Virus record (IMG/VR): IMGVR_UViG_3300037258_001195
Span: 28,988 to 92,987 of that record
DNA length: 64,000 nt
Reading direction: 5' to 3' (one strand)
DNA from: a virus
Part shown: positions 24,603 to 32,846 of the stretch, one piece after another
Numbering within the stretch: the first letter of the stretch is position 1
Layout of the letters: each line of letters begins with the position of its first letter
Position numbers and translations under genes: made by a program
Notes under the pieces: generated by a model
What the model saw: only the letters and a program-made list of their open reading frames with translations
What the model was told of the DNA's origin: nothing
Database searches by the model: none

Positions 24603-27086
24603 TCAAGCGTTAAGTTGTAACCAACGGGGGCCGGAAGAAAGCCTCTTCTTAGTCTTCTTCATTCTCTTCTTCCGTTGCGGGCCTAAGTCCCTAGAAACAA
24701 GATTCGTTCCGGTCGAAATGGTATCCATCTTCTGGACCAACGCACCTCGACGTGCAACGATAGTTCCAAAGCCTTGCCTAGCAATCGCATGTTTGTGGTC
24801 GCCAGTCTTGAGCCATCGCTTAAACTCGTCCATCGACATCGCGACCATCGCGCCGAGACGTTCTGGACCAAGTCCATCTCCGTTCGAAGCGAAATAATCG
24901 TCCATCACGGCTTTGGATTTACGATATCCAAGAAAGACCTTGTGTTCGTCGAATAATCCGGTCTGCGCGTCAAACTGATCCACCACGAAGACAAACGGGC
25001 TTTTAGGATGTCGGCCGATGCAGACATCAATCTGATCTCCATCGGCGCCCAAGGTTCCGCGGAGATATCCGTAATCTCCGGCCATTTTAGATGACCATTT
25101 CGTCCCGTCATCTTCATGCCCATGGCGTTTCTTCCCCTTCGGGGTTTCAATCGAAATGCTTAACCCTTGAAGCCAAACATGGGCTTTTTTGTAATTTCCG
25201 GCTTTCTTCTGGTGCTTTGAGGGTTTCTGGACATCTTTGGTCGCGGCGCGCAGGACGGAGTACGCGAGCTTGTGGATTGTGGTTGGAGTTCCTGAAGGCT
25301 CCCCATGAGGCCGTGGCGAGCCGCGCTGCGCGGTGTTCTCACCTTTTGGCTGCGGGCTTCCATCCCCCTTCGGCTTACTACCCGACAATTTCGGCTTACC
25401 GCTCGCGTCGTCGCCTAGACTTCCACTACCCGGCGCGAACTGTTGCCCCTCAACTGCCATGTGAAGAGGGACAATTCCCGCCCCCGTCGTAACAGTTGCA
25501 ATATCCCCATCGTCGGCAAACGGTTCTTCACCAAGCTCGGCGCGAATTTCATTCCGAGTCCGGACTCCTTCGTTGATCTGAATTTGCTGAATCTGAGCTT
25601 GTTTTAGCAAATCAACTTCGGGCCGTGGAAGATAGACAAATTCGACATCGTCATAGCCAAAGGCATTTATGATCGGGTCAATTACGTCGTCTTTCCACCA
25701 AGTCATAAGGGGGTAGAGACCCTCTTCCTCGGCAGTCTGTTGTGCGTTTTGCGCCGTCGAGCGATTGGTCTGTTTGATGAATGGAGTTGGACTAACCGAG
25801 AACGCATAACATGCTAGGCGGATTAGCATTTCATCTCTATTGGACCAGAGACTCTCACCCGAAGCGTTTTTAATGTCGAAAGGTTTCATCCCACCAGGAA
25901 CGAAACGGACCTTCGATTTGAGAGTCAGATTCCCCGAGAGAACTGCATCGAAATGGGCTTGAAAGGATGCAATCTGGCGTGGCGTCCATTGATCTGGAAC
26001 AGTCACGATTAACTCGGGCATCGAGCCATTACGCCAAAATTCAGCCTGATAAAGGGTTTTTCGAATCGCCTCGGTCGTTTCGATAAGCATTTGTTCAATA
26101 GGCGAATAGCCGAACATCGGAAGTTCGGGTCGGGGTCGCATAATCGGATAATGAAGCTCATCTTCCGACAAATTAATCATCGGAAGCCCGTAGATGATCT
26201 GTTGAAAGGCTGGCTGGCGACGGATGTAGGTTAGCCCGTCGGGACCAACTTCAACCGTCGTATCGGGACGCCGGCCCGTGTCGTCGATCAGGGGAAAGAT
26301 CGTCGCGCCATCAAGAACTTGGGCATATTGAACTTGGTCCGTTCGATCGCGACTAATGTAGATACTGGGAGCGTCGATGTCGAAGAGATCGAAAAGCAGC
26401 TTTCGCGACCATTGGGAATAGCTCATCTTCCCGTCGGGCTTGCGAAAAACCTTCTTCATGTGCTCGACGCCAATAGAAGTCTGGCGTGGTTTGTCTTTAC
26501 GTTGAATCGTCCAGGGAATCCGAAGCAACTGGTCCATGCGGGTTGATTCGACCGTCGCCAGAACGCCCCAAGAACTCCGCATCGCGCGAAGCATTCCATA
26601 AAGGGCCATACGCTTGGGGACGTAATTTAGATTATATCCAACCGGAAAGTCCCATTCCCGGGGAACGTTGTAATAGGGCGGACCAAAGGGCCAAACTGGC
26701 TCCATTGGGCTATACCAGACATTCGCCATATCAACGTCGTCAATCCACGGCGGCGGCTGAGATAGACGCTCGTCGGCGTATTTGGATCGACTAGGGTAGT
26801 TCTCATTTCCCCCAGGAACACCGAACTGTTGCGGAAATTGCTTCAGTCCGGTTCCTTGGTTTCCAGACGGGCGATTTCGGGGGCCGGTGGGGGCAAATGA
26901 CGATGTGTTCTGATACGCCCGCCCCACCATTCCAACACCAGGGTTGTAGCCGGGGGAGACGGGAATTCCGCGCGACTTAGCGAAATTGTCTTTATCTTGC
27001 GACCATTCCGAGAAGCTCTGACGCGGACGTGGCGAGAATTGATCTGCCTGAAGGTCGCGGAGCTTCGTTAGGAATTCATCATTCAT
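24603..27086 (-). CDS. portal protein fused to polyvalent InPase-like domain
   Basis: An 827-residue protein. Residues 1-540 are portal-like: EMLIRLACYAFSVSPTPFIK and the later NRSTAQNAQQTAEEE and RTRNEIRAELGEEPF are standard portal text. A Gly/Pro/Lys linker follows, and residues about 629-760 match the inorganic-pyrophosphatase-like domain of polyvalent proteins: GNYKKAHVWLQGLSISIETP, DYGYLRGTLGADGDQIDVCI and FDEHKVFLGYRKSK. The C-terminus is strongly basic. The ATG at 27086 is preferred (AAGG upstream) over one 12 codons earlier. Portals normally end after about 500 residues, so the fusion is notable. Confidence 0.85.
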   Translation of the reverse strand: MNDEFLTKLRDLQADQFSPRPRQSFSEWSQDKDNFAKSRGIPVSPGYNPGVGMVGRAYQNTSSFAPTGPRNRPSGNQGTGLKQFPQQFGVPGGNENYPSRSKYADERLSQPPPWIDDVDMANVWYSPMEPVWPFGPPYYNVPREWDFPVGYNLNYVPKRMALYGMLRAMRSSWGVLATVESTRMDQLLRIPWTIQRKDKPRQTSIGVEHMKKVFRKPDGKMSYSQWSRKLLFDLFDIDAPSIYISRDRTDQVQYAQVLDGATIFPLIDDTGRRPDTTVEVGPDGLTYIRRQPAFQQIIYGLPMINLSEDELHYPIMRPRPELPMFGYSPIEQMLIETTEAIRKTLYQAEFWRNGSMPELIVTVPDQWTPRQIASFQAHFDAVLSGNLTLKSKVRFVPGGMKPFDIKNASGESLWSNRDEMLIRLACYAFSVSPTPFIKQTNRSTAQNAQQTAEEEGLYPLMTWWKDDVIDPIINAFGYDDVEFVYLPRPEVDLLKQAQIQQIQINEGVRTRNEIRAELGEEPFADDGDIATVTTGAGIVPLHMAVEGQQFAPGSGSLGDDASGKPKLSGSKPKGDGSPQPKGENTAQRGSPRPHGEPSGTPTTIHKLAYSVLRAATKDVQKPSKHQKKAGNYKKAHVWLQGLSISIETPKGKKRHGHEDDGTKWSSKMAGDYGYLRGTLGADGDQIDVCIGRHPKSPFVFVVDQFDAQTGLFDEHKVFLGYRKSKAVMDDYFASNGDGLGPERLGAMVAMSMDEFKRWLKTGDHKHAIARQGFGTIVARRGALVQKMDTISTGTNLVSRDLGPQRKKRMKKTKKRLSSGPRWLQLNA

Positions 27087-27490
27087 AGCAGGCCTTGCAC
27101 AACGCCAAGCCATTCTGGACAATTAAGGGTCTTAAAGCATCGTTTCTCAAGTACGTAACACAAGTAACACTTTGGATGAATCCAACCTTTTAATTTTGTA
27201 TTGATTATATATGGAATTTGGTCTGGGTGTTGCCCCGCAGTTTGGATTTCTGCGGGGCACCCATCACGTAAATGGTCCAAGCGTTGCTCGCTCTCCACAC
27301 GCGGCCGGCGACGGTTTTGGTCCGCTGCTCGGTGTGAGGCCCCAGGAATCGACAGATGATGGCCAGTCCCAGTCAAGGGAGCCTCCAAGCCTCGTTCAGT
27401 CTTGGAGCGCTACCAAACATCCCGTATCTCCTCGTGGTTAGACCTCGGGGTTGCGTCGTGCTTACGCATCGCAGGCACCCGCAAGCGGGC
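27087..27490. other. non-coding gap between portal and the 76-aa gene
   Basis: About 400 bases without a convincing gene. Several short overlapping frames exist on the minus strand, but their composition is not gene-like. The clearest element is a perfect 10-bp hairpin at 27231-27259. There is no T tract after it on either strand, so it is not a standard terminator. The stretch could hold an RNA structure or a packaging-related site; the sequence does not decide. Confidence 0.5.
27231..27259. repeat. perfect 10-bp hairpin
   Basis: TGCCCCGCAG pairs with CTGCGGGGCA across a 9-base loop (TTTGGATTT). It lies in the gene-free stretch upstream of the portal gene. No run of T follows on either strand. 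Confidence 0.75.
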
Positions 27491-27721
27491 TCAGTGAAAG
27501 ACAAGATCGCTTCCATTCTCGGGCGAAATCATTTGGTCCGGTTCTGTTTCGCCCCGTTTGGCTTGGATTTTTGCGTAACCGACAATCTCAAGATTCCGCA
27601 ATTTCACGGCGCGGAGCTTGTTCTCGACCGCGATGATTGCCAGGGGCGAACCTTTTCGTCCGGGTGCGTAGCCTACGACCATACCCTCTTCGCCGGACTT
27701 GAGCTTGACCAAGAGCTTCAT
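27491..27721 (-). CDS. small basic protein coupled to terminase
   Basis: A 76-residue Lys/Arg-rich protein whose ATG overlaps the terminase stop (ATGA). The first 45 residues form an SH3-like small beta pattern (KLLVKLKSGEEGMVVGYAPG), often seen in nucleic-acid-binding or adaptor proteins. A role in packaging is possible from coupling to terL; no family was recognised. Confidence 0.65.
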   Translation of the reverse strand: MKLLVKLKSGEEGMVVGYAPGRKGSPLAIIAVENKLRAVKLRNLEIVGYAKIQAKRGETEPDQMISPENGSDLVFH

Positions 27722-29208
27722 GCCGCGTCCCTCGCATGTCCATAACCAGCGCAGCCTGGATGCCAGACAAATTCCCCGTCCGACACGCGATCCCCGGCCG
27801 AAACTGGGTCACCGCAGCGATGACATGTCCGCTCGCGGCGCGGCGTGAGGGCTTCGACGGTGGATTGATAGATTTTCGTCAGTTCGTTCTCGAAATCGAC
27901 ACCGAGATTCTCATCTTCGTGATTCCACGGGAGCCGCGGCTTCGGATCGTCAGAGACATTCTCGATTGTCCGCTTGGCTTCGCCGGCGTAGTAGGACATA
28001 AGGCTCGCCCCGGGCGCGACTTCGGTCAGCATTTGGCGCGCGAGAGCCAGGGAACACACGCAATCGTCGTTATGTCCCTCTGGGGCAGAATATCTAACGC
28101 CAGTACGGGTGGTCTCGTATTCGAAAATTTCCAATTCTTGGGAAATCGGCCCCTCGGGATAACCGATGTCGTGGCCTTGAATAGAGACGGAAAGCCCCTC
28201 CATCAGACGCTGCTTCGAGAGTTGGGTGAAATTATAGCCTGTGAAATTTCCATGCTCGACCTGGAGTTCTTCCAGTACTGGGTCGCCAACTCCGGTTGAG
28301 TCCACCAGGGCCGGCGTGTCTTCCCCGACAATCGCGTGGATGCGCCGAATTGATTCGGTCCAGGGAACTCCGCGCCACCGCTCGAAAACAGCCGTTTGAC
28401 CATCCTCATCGAGGCCAATGACCACGAGATAGTCTTGTTTTTTCGCGAGGTCGACGCCGAAGGCAACTGCGGGCTTGAGGCTTAGACCGTTTTGGATGCA
28501 CGCGGAGATATGGGCAAAGCCGAATGGGTTTCCGCCGTCGTCACTGGCCGCCGCCTCATACAGCTCCAGGAAGACTTGTTCGGGAAGATTTCGCCGAGCG
28601 TCTTCGATTTCCTCGATGTCCAGGACGCCCGCATCGACCGCGTCGCGCCAAGTGATCCGCTCGAAATGTGCGTTGGGGTCTTTGCCTGCCTCGACTCGGC
28701 GCGCCCACTCGTAGAACCAATTCCTTCGGCCCTTGACGTTGCCGATGATAACCGCCCAGCCGCGCGTTGCGGTCAAGGTTGATCGGACGGCATACCATGC
28801 TTCCGGGCGGGCGCGGCTAGCTTCATCGATAACAGCGCCGAAGACGTCTTCGCCATAGAGACTGTCGGGATTGTCCGCCGACTTAAACCAGAGGACTGCG
28901 CCGGTAATTAAGGTGATTGATGGAGTCGGGCTTTCGCGCGCCGTGAAAGATCCCGCCGTTAGGTTTTGCTTGACGCGGGCGAAGGCGATCCGAGCTTGGT
29001 CGGAAACCGGCGCGACCCACCAGAAGTTCTGGCCGAAAGTCCCATTCAGGCCGGCCTCGATGAGCCGCACGATCGCCCCGACAGTTTTGCCTGATTTGGT
29101 TGAGGCTTCGCAAAGAGCCCAACGTTTGGACGGGAATATGGCGCGTTCTTGCTTTGGATATAAATACGGGCGCTCGTAAACGGTTATGGGTGAACCAGTT
29201 TCGTCCAA
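27718..29208 (-). CDS. terL: terminase large subunit with C-terminal zinc ribbon
   Basis: A 496-residue DNA packaging motor. Walker A is STKSGKT (residues 36-42) and Walker B VFGAVIDEA (122-130). The RNase H-like nuclease has D253 in GVDLAKKQD, D303 in LVDSTGVGD and the D pair in GHNDDC (381-382). A C-terminal extension holds TCHRCGD (C462, C465) and HPGC (H483, C486), a probable zinc ribbon not normally present in TerL. The start is a TTG at 29208 without a strong ribosome site; the frame stays open some 25 codons upstream, so the true N-terminus may differ. It is followed with a 4-nt overlap by the 76-residue gene. Confidence 0.92.
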   Translation of the reverse strand: MDETGSPITVYERPYLYPKQERAIFPSKRWALCEASTKSGKTVGAIVRLIEAGLNGTFGQNFWWVAPVSDQARIAFARVKQNLTAGSFTARESPTPSITLITGAVLWFKSADNPDSLYGEDVFGAVIDEASRARPEAWYAVRSTLTATRGWAVIIGNVKGRRNWFYEWARRVEAGKDPNAHFERITWRDAVDAGVLDIEEIEDARRNLPEQVFLELYEAAASDDGGNPFGFAHISACIQNGLSLKPAVAFGVDLAKKQDYLVVIGLDEDGQTAVFERWRGVPWTESIRRIHAIVGEDTPALVDSTGVGDPVLEELQVEHGNFTGYNFTQLSKQRLMEGLSVSIQGHDIGYPEGPISQELEIFEYETTRTGVRYSAPEGHNDDCVCSLALARQMLTEVAPGASLMSYYAGEAKRTIENVSDDPKPRLPWNHEDENLGVDFENELTKIYQSTVEALTPRRERTCHRCGDPVSAGDRVSDGEFVWHPGCAGYGHARDAA

Positions 29209-29419
29209 AACTTTCGCCCGTCTCCCAGGAGCAAAAATGGACCGCTCAACCTCGAAAGGGAGCGGTCCTAGTTCCTGCCCAAGTCCTCAAAGCTGCCAGC
29301 GCAATGCACCAGCATGATTTATAATGAGTGACTGGGAGGGGGAAACGCAAGCGGAATTTTCGTTAAACTAAGAATTCTTGAGTTGGTATCCTCTAATGAG
29401 CATACAACCATCTTCCATC
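29209..29419. other. spacer upstream of terL
   Basis: About 210 bases between the DUF6362-like gene and the large terminase. The terL frame continues open for some 25 codons into it. I see no hairpin terminator and no convincing promoter. Confidence 0.4.
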
Positions 29420-29896
29420 TTACGTCAGCACTTTGGTTGCGAAGTCTCGACGTATCCTATTCGTCACGACCCACGGAGCGGTAGTGCAGATGCGTTCGAT
29501 TCCCCGAGTGTAATATCTCTTAACTTGATACCCACTGGTTTCCAATTCGTCTGCTATTCGGCGCCAATTGTATAATCGCCGCCCAGTTATAGGATGTAGG
29601 AGGGTCCGCTTTCTTACCGTCTTACGCATCCGCCGAGTATAGACTTCATCGGTAACTAGGATGTAATTCGGAAGGAGGAGAATGTCTTCCATTAGTCCGA
29701 TTTCGTTCGGCCCAGGCGCGGCGATACGGAGGCCGATTCTAGCACGAAATTGGACTACTTCGAAAATGTCTTGAGAGAAATCGGGCCACCATCCGGCGCC
29801 CTCAGATGGTCCAACTCTTCGGCCCGGCATCGCGATGAGGCGTTGTCCGGCCCATTCGAGCCAACTTTCCAATTCGCTTGGCTCGACCGTTGCCAT
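29420..29896 (-). CDS. DUF6362-like HTH protein
   Basis: A 158-residue protein. The N-terminal pattern W-x2-A-G-x2-L-x2-M-P ... WWPDF and the C-terminal RRLYNWRRIADELETSGYQV, with a helix-turn-helix look and a following basic stretch, recall the DUF6362 family found near phage terminases (recalled, not searched). It may bind DNA; the gene directly precedes terL in transcription, a common place for a packaging specificity factor, although the HTH protein at 34222-34827 is the better TerS candidate. Confidence 0.55.
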   Translation of the reverse strand: MATVEPSELESWLEWAGQRLIAMPGRRVGPSEGAGWWPDFSQDIFEVVQFRARIGLRIAAPGPNEIGLMEDILLLPNYILVTDEVYTRRMRKTVRKRTLLHPITGRRLYNWRRIADELETSGYQVKRYYTRGIERICTTAPWVVTNRIRRDFATKVLT

Positions 29897-29897
29897 A

Positions 29898-30098
29898 TCA
29901 ATGCAGCCTCGACTCTTCTAATTCATGAACAGGACAACACGAACCAAATGCAAGGTGCCCCGGCCAAGGTTGAGTTTTTGGGCACGTACATCCTTGCATT
30001 TGGGCTGACTCACTGCCGGGAAACGGATCTGGACGAAATCTCTCATGTCCGGCGGGTAATGTGACTGTTATTATGTCCTGATTATTATCGTTTGCCAT
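29898..30098 (-). CDS. small Cys-rich protein
   Basis: A 66-residue protein with the tail MQGCTCPKTQPWPGHLAFGSCCPVHELEE split across two Cys pairs (CTC and SCC) and two His, consistent with a small metal-binding knuckle. The ATG follows the stop of the methyltransferase gene by one base. Small proteins with this CxC-CC-H pattern are common in phages of this group (recalled). Function unknown. Confidence 0.6.
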   Translation of the reverse strand: MANDNNQDIITVTLPAGHERFRPDPFPGSESAQMQGCTCPKTQPWPGHLAFGSCCPVHELEESRLH

Positions 30099-30099
30099 C

Positions 30100-30768
30100 T
30101 CATCCGTTCCAATCGACGATTCCGGTTCCGGTAAAATGGCCGAGAGATGTCAGATCCATTTTCGGGTGCGCGATGTCCCGCCAAAGATAGATCATATTGG
30201 GCTCGCGTATGTCGTCGAAAATCACAATTGGATTATTGTCGAATTCAGCATTATCCAGAAGTCGTATGAATTTATGTTCTGTTTTTCCATCCTTGGGTCC
30301 GTCAACGAAAATTAGATTTGCTGCTTTGAATACGGGAAGCTTGAATAATGTAGGGTCTATCATATCTCCAGTTAATTGGAGAATTCGACCATTGGCGAAA
30401 TCGGAATCCTCAAACCAATTTTCCTTGTATTTAGTATTATCGACCGTGATGATATTGCAATTTGCAGGAGCACCTTCTGCCAGGGCGATGGTTCCCATTC
30501 CGGTGTAAGTGCAAAATTCCCAGATTATTTTCGGCTGGAATAGCTTTGCGGCACAGGTCAATAGGTTGTAATGTTCTCCAGGCCAATGCTTAAACCAAGG
30601 GTATAAGCCGTCTCGATTTCGATTTGCTAACAAAGGGTGCTCAACGGTCGAGATATGTTCACCAAGGTATTCGACGAAATTCAAGATTCTTCCACTTGGA
30701 CCTGAGCTAGGATCATCGTCGAGAGAGATGAGCCGGCTTGGATAGTCCCAACGGGGTTTTGTGCTCAT
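30100..30768 (-). CDS. class I SAM-dependent methyltransferase (Methyltransf_24-like)
   Basis: A 222-residue enzyme. Motif I is WEFCTYTGMGTIALAEG, followed by IITVDN, and FVDGPKDGKTEHKF lies where O-methyltransferases place their Asp-Gly. The end reads IVIFDDIREPNM. Small-molecule or sugar O-methylation is typical of this group. It is the last gene of a five-gene island and overlaps the preceding methyltransferase by 4 nt. The substrate is unknown; methylation of sugars placed by the neighbouring glycosyltransferases is inferred. Confidence 0.8.
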   Translation of the reverse strand: MSTKPRWDYPSRLISLDDDPSSGPSGRILNFVEYLGEHISTVEHPLLANRNRDGLYPWFKHWPGEHYNLLTCAAKLFQPKIIWEFCTYTGMGTIALAEGAPANCNIITVDNTKYKENWFEDSDFANGRILQLTGDMIDPTLFKLPVFKAANLIFVDGPKDGKTEHKFIRLLDNAEFDNNPIVIFDDIREPNMIYLWRDIAHPKMDLTSLGHFTGTGIVDWNG

Positions 30769-31352
30769 AATGGTTTCTCCGCTTCAAAGGTCATAGTTTC
30801 GAGTTGGAGGAATCCGGGCGGCATTCGGGAATCGTTCTCAAGGTTCTGGAAGGTTTCATCCTCGCTCTTTCCGATCGCGCACCGTTTGAAGTCTCTAAAT
30901 CCGACTGAATTCATTGTCAGACACAAGGCTTCTTGGGTATATATGAATTGATGTCCCCATGCCCGAACGAAATTATTTACGACGTATGCTACCGAAAAGG
31001 ATGAGTGGCCCTGGGGAAGTCGAAACTCCCGCGCTGCCCAATTTATGTAATTATGTCGTTCTAGGCCAGCGGGGTCGGACAAGAGGGCGGCGAGGAACAT
31101 GAGGTCGGGGGTTGAGATTCGAATGCGCCCGCCGGGCTGGAGGACTCGATAGCATTCCGCGAGCATGTGTAGTCCATCTTTCGCACTTATGTGCTCGATC
31201 ATGTGCTCGGAAAAGATTCTGTCGATCGAATTGTCGTTGAAAGGAAATCGCTTTGTTGCATCAAGGAATGTTGTGTTTTCGCGGCGACAGATGTCGGCAT
31301 TGATCCAGCCGTCTAGCGGATGATCGCCGCAGCCGATGTTGAGCTTCTTCAT
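30765..31352 (-). CDS. class I SAM methyltransferase (Methyltransf_11-like)
   Basis: A 195-residue enzyme with an N-terminal LNIGCGDHPLDGWINAD, the SAM-binding loop, then SIDRIFSEHMIEHIS and LQPGGRIRISTPDLMF, all in the order of Methyltransf_11 enzymes found in sugar-modifying clusters. It is followed by a 4-nt overlap with the second methyltransferase. In capsule and O-antigen loci such proteins methylate sugars. Here the acceptor is unknown. Confidence 0.85.
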   Translation of the reverse strand: MKKLNIGCGDHPLDGWINADICRRENTTFLDATKRFPFNDNSIDRIFSEHMIEHISAKDGLHMLAECYRVLQPGGRIRISTPDLMFLAALLSDPAGLERHNYINWAAREFRLPQGHSSFSVAYVVNNFVRAWGHQFIYTQEALCLTMNSVGFRDFKRCAIGKSEDETFQNLENDSRMPPGFLQLETMTFEAEKPL

Positions 31353-31353
31353 C

Positions 31354-32205
31354 TTACGGCCTCGCTAGGACAGAATCGCAAAACTTGTCGAAAACTTCAG
31401 CGCCCGATGGCTCGGTTTCTTCCCATCGCTTCAGGCCGTCGATAATCTCATACAGGGCGTGGAGGATGTCGTTCGTTGCGAGATATTGATCTTTTCCGGG
31501 GCCATGCTGAGCATTTTGCAGTCTCTCGAATGCAAATTCCCAGACGTCTTTCGGTGCCCGCATTCCGCTGCGATCTTTCTGGTCCGTATAGCGATTGGTT
31601 TTTTCGAGCCACGCCGAGATGTCTTCGTGGGAGAGATGGTCGATATAGACGGGAAAATCTGGACCTGATGGTGCAATATTTCCGACAATCTTTGCCCCCG
31701 CATGTACGGTGTCAGTTCGTTGTATTGCACCTTTTCGGTACAACGTTGGGCGATATTCTGGCCAATATCTAGCACGCGGATCATGACGACCGAGAATCCA
31801 ATGTTTGATCGGGATCATTAATACGTCAAAATTGGGGGCGCCTGGTATACTGTCGTTGTTAACAAAGTTTCGCAGGAAATATTCTGCCCCTTCCGAGAGG
31901 ATCTCGTCGTCGTCGAGGCAAATTCTCCAGTCGTGTGTGCAGAGGATGTCAGCAAAAGCGCGAGTTGGCTCGACGGTTGGGGACCAATCTGTTCGCTGAT
32001 ATTTGATATTATATTCACGCAATATATCTACATTCACTAATTTGGGAAATAGGAATGCGCTATCACGTAATATCTGTCGTTTATCAACTAGAATAAGTTC
32101 ATCAACCCAACTAGCAGCTTTAAGGGTTGCGGCCAAAATCTTGTCGCTTCTGGTTCCCGCTGTTATGATGAAGGCGCTGATTGGGGTCTGTTTGATTTTG
32201 CTCAT
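31354..32205 (-). CDS. glycosyltransferase family 2
   Basis: A 283-residue GT-A enzyme. N-terminal SAFIITAGTRSDKILAATL is the nucleotide-sugar half of the Rossmann-like fold, and CLDDDEILSEGA holds the DxD-type metal motif (residues 98-100). WPEYRPTLYRKG and HLSHEDISAWLEKTNRY in the second half are typical of family 2 members with an appended domain. It is coupled to its upstream neighbour by a 4-nt overlap and lies 1 nt before the methyltransferase gene. Function: sugar transfer to an unknown acceptor. Confidence 0.85.
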   Translation of the reverse strand: MSKIKQTPISAFIITAGTRSDKILAATLKAASWVDELILVDKRQILRDSAFLFPKLVNVDILREYNIKYQRTDWSPTVEPTRAFADILCTHDWRICLDDDEILSEGAEYFLRNFVNNDSIPGAPNFDVLMIPIKHWILGRHDPRARYWPEYRPTLYRKGAIQRTDTVHAGAKIVGNIAPSGPDFPVYIDHLSHEDISAWLEKTNRYTDQKDRSGMRAPKDVWEFAFERLQNAQHGPGKDQYLATNDILHALYEIIDGLKRWEETEPSGAEVFDKFCDSVLARP

Positions 32206-32846
32206 GGCTCGATTGCCTCTTGCAGATAGTATTCTCCGGGGACAAACTTCAGTCCCTGATTGACGCTTTTGCCTGCGTGAGTTGGGTCAAACAGGCGAAC
32301 GGGAAGGACTCGAAAATCAAAGCTGACTCGAGTGGTCTTTGTGTCGTTGATCAAGTTTCCATGTCGAACGCGATTAGCGTCGAACATGATTGCTTGGCCG
32401 AAATGCGTGTTAATTGGAATTGCTTTATGGCTTTCATCTTCGATCCAAATCGAATTGGATCTTCGGGCGTCGGTTAGGGGAAGCCAAAAGTTCACCTCTC
32501 CCTCCGGGTGGCCGTACTTGAGGTCCGTGTGAAATTCGCCGACGGCTTTGTTGCCAATTAGGCTAATTCGAAATGTCGGGATTGCCTGAACATAAAAGGG
32601 TTCGGTGATTATAGGGCCTACAAACTCACGTATGAATGCGGTGTAGAGGGTTTTCCAGGTTGAAAACCCGGCATAAAGTTTTTTGTGAAATTCTGTCTGT
32701 TGGTCGTCCTCGCGTTTGCGGACGCTAATTCCATAGCTGTAAAGTTTTGATAAGTCTGCTGTTTCTAGCGTCTTTGCTGTTCGCGTTGCGAAAGGAAATT
32801 CTTCGGTCGAGTATTGAAGGACTCGATATAGCTCGGGAGTGGTCAT
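32202..32846 (-). CDS. 2-oxoglutarate/Fe(II)-dependent oxygenase
   Basis: A 214-residue protein with the jelly-roll facial triad: H106-x-D108 in FHTDLKYGHPEG, H162 in RHGNL and R173 in KTTRVSFDF as the 2-oxoglutarate anchor. GEVNFWLPLTDARRSNSIWI between them is characteristic of the StrG/phytanoyl-CoA-hydroxylase-like group. The start at 32846 has GGAAGG upstream and overlaps the previous stop as ATGA. Likely hydroxylation or epimerisation of a small molecule or sugar; within this island it may tailor a glycan. Confidence 0.82.
   Translation of the reverse strand: MTTPELYRVLQYSTEEFPFATRTAKTLETADLSKLYSYGISVRKREDDQQTEFHKKLYAGFSTWKTLYTAFIREFVGPIITEPFYVQAIPTFRISLIGNKAVGEFHTDLKYGHPEGEVNFWLPLTDARRSNSIWIEDESHKAIPINTHFGQAIMFDANRVRHGNLINDTKTTRVSFDFRVLPVRLFDPTHAGKSVNQGLKFVPGEYYLQEAIEP

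Noticed and set aside
27083-27388. 101-residue leftward frame before the portal
   Set aside because: Overlaps the portal start, has a basic low-quality composition, and no conserved phrase; the gap is treated as non-coding.
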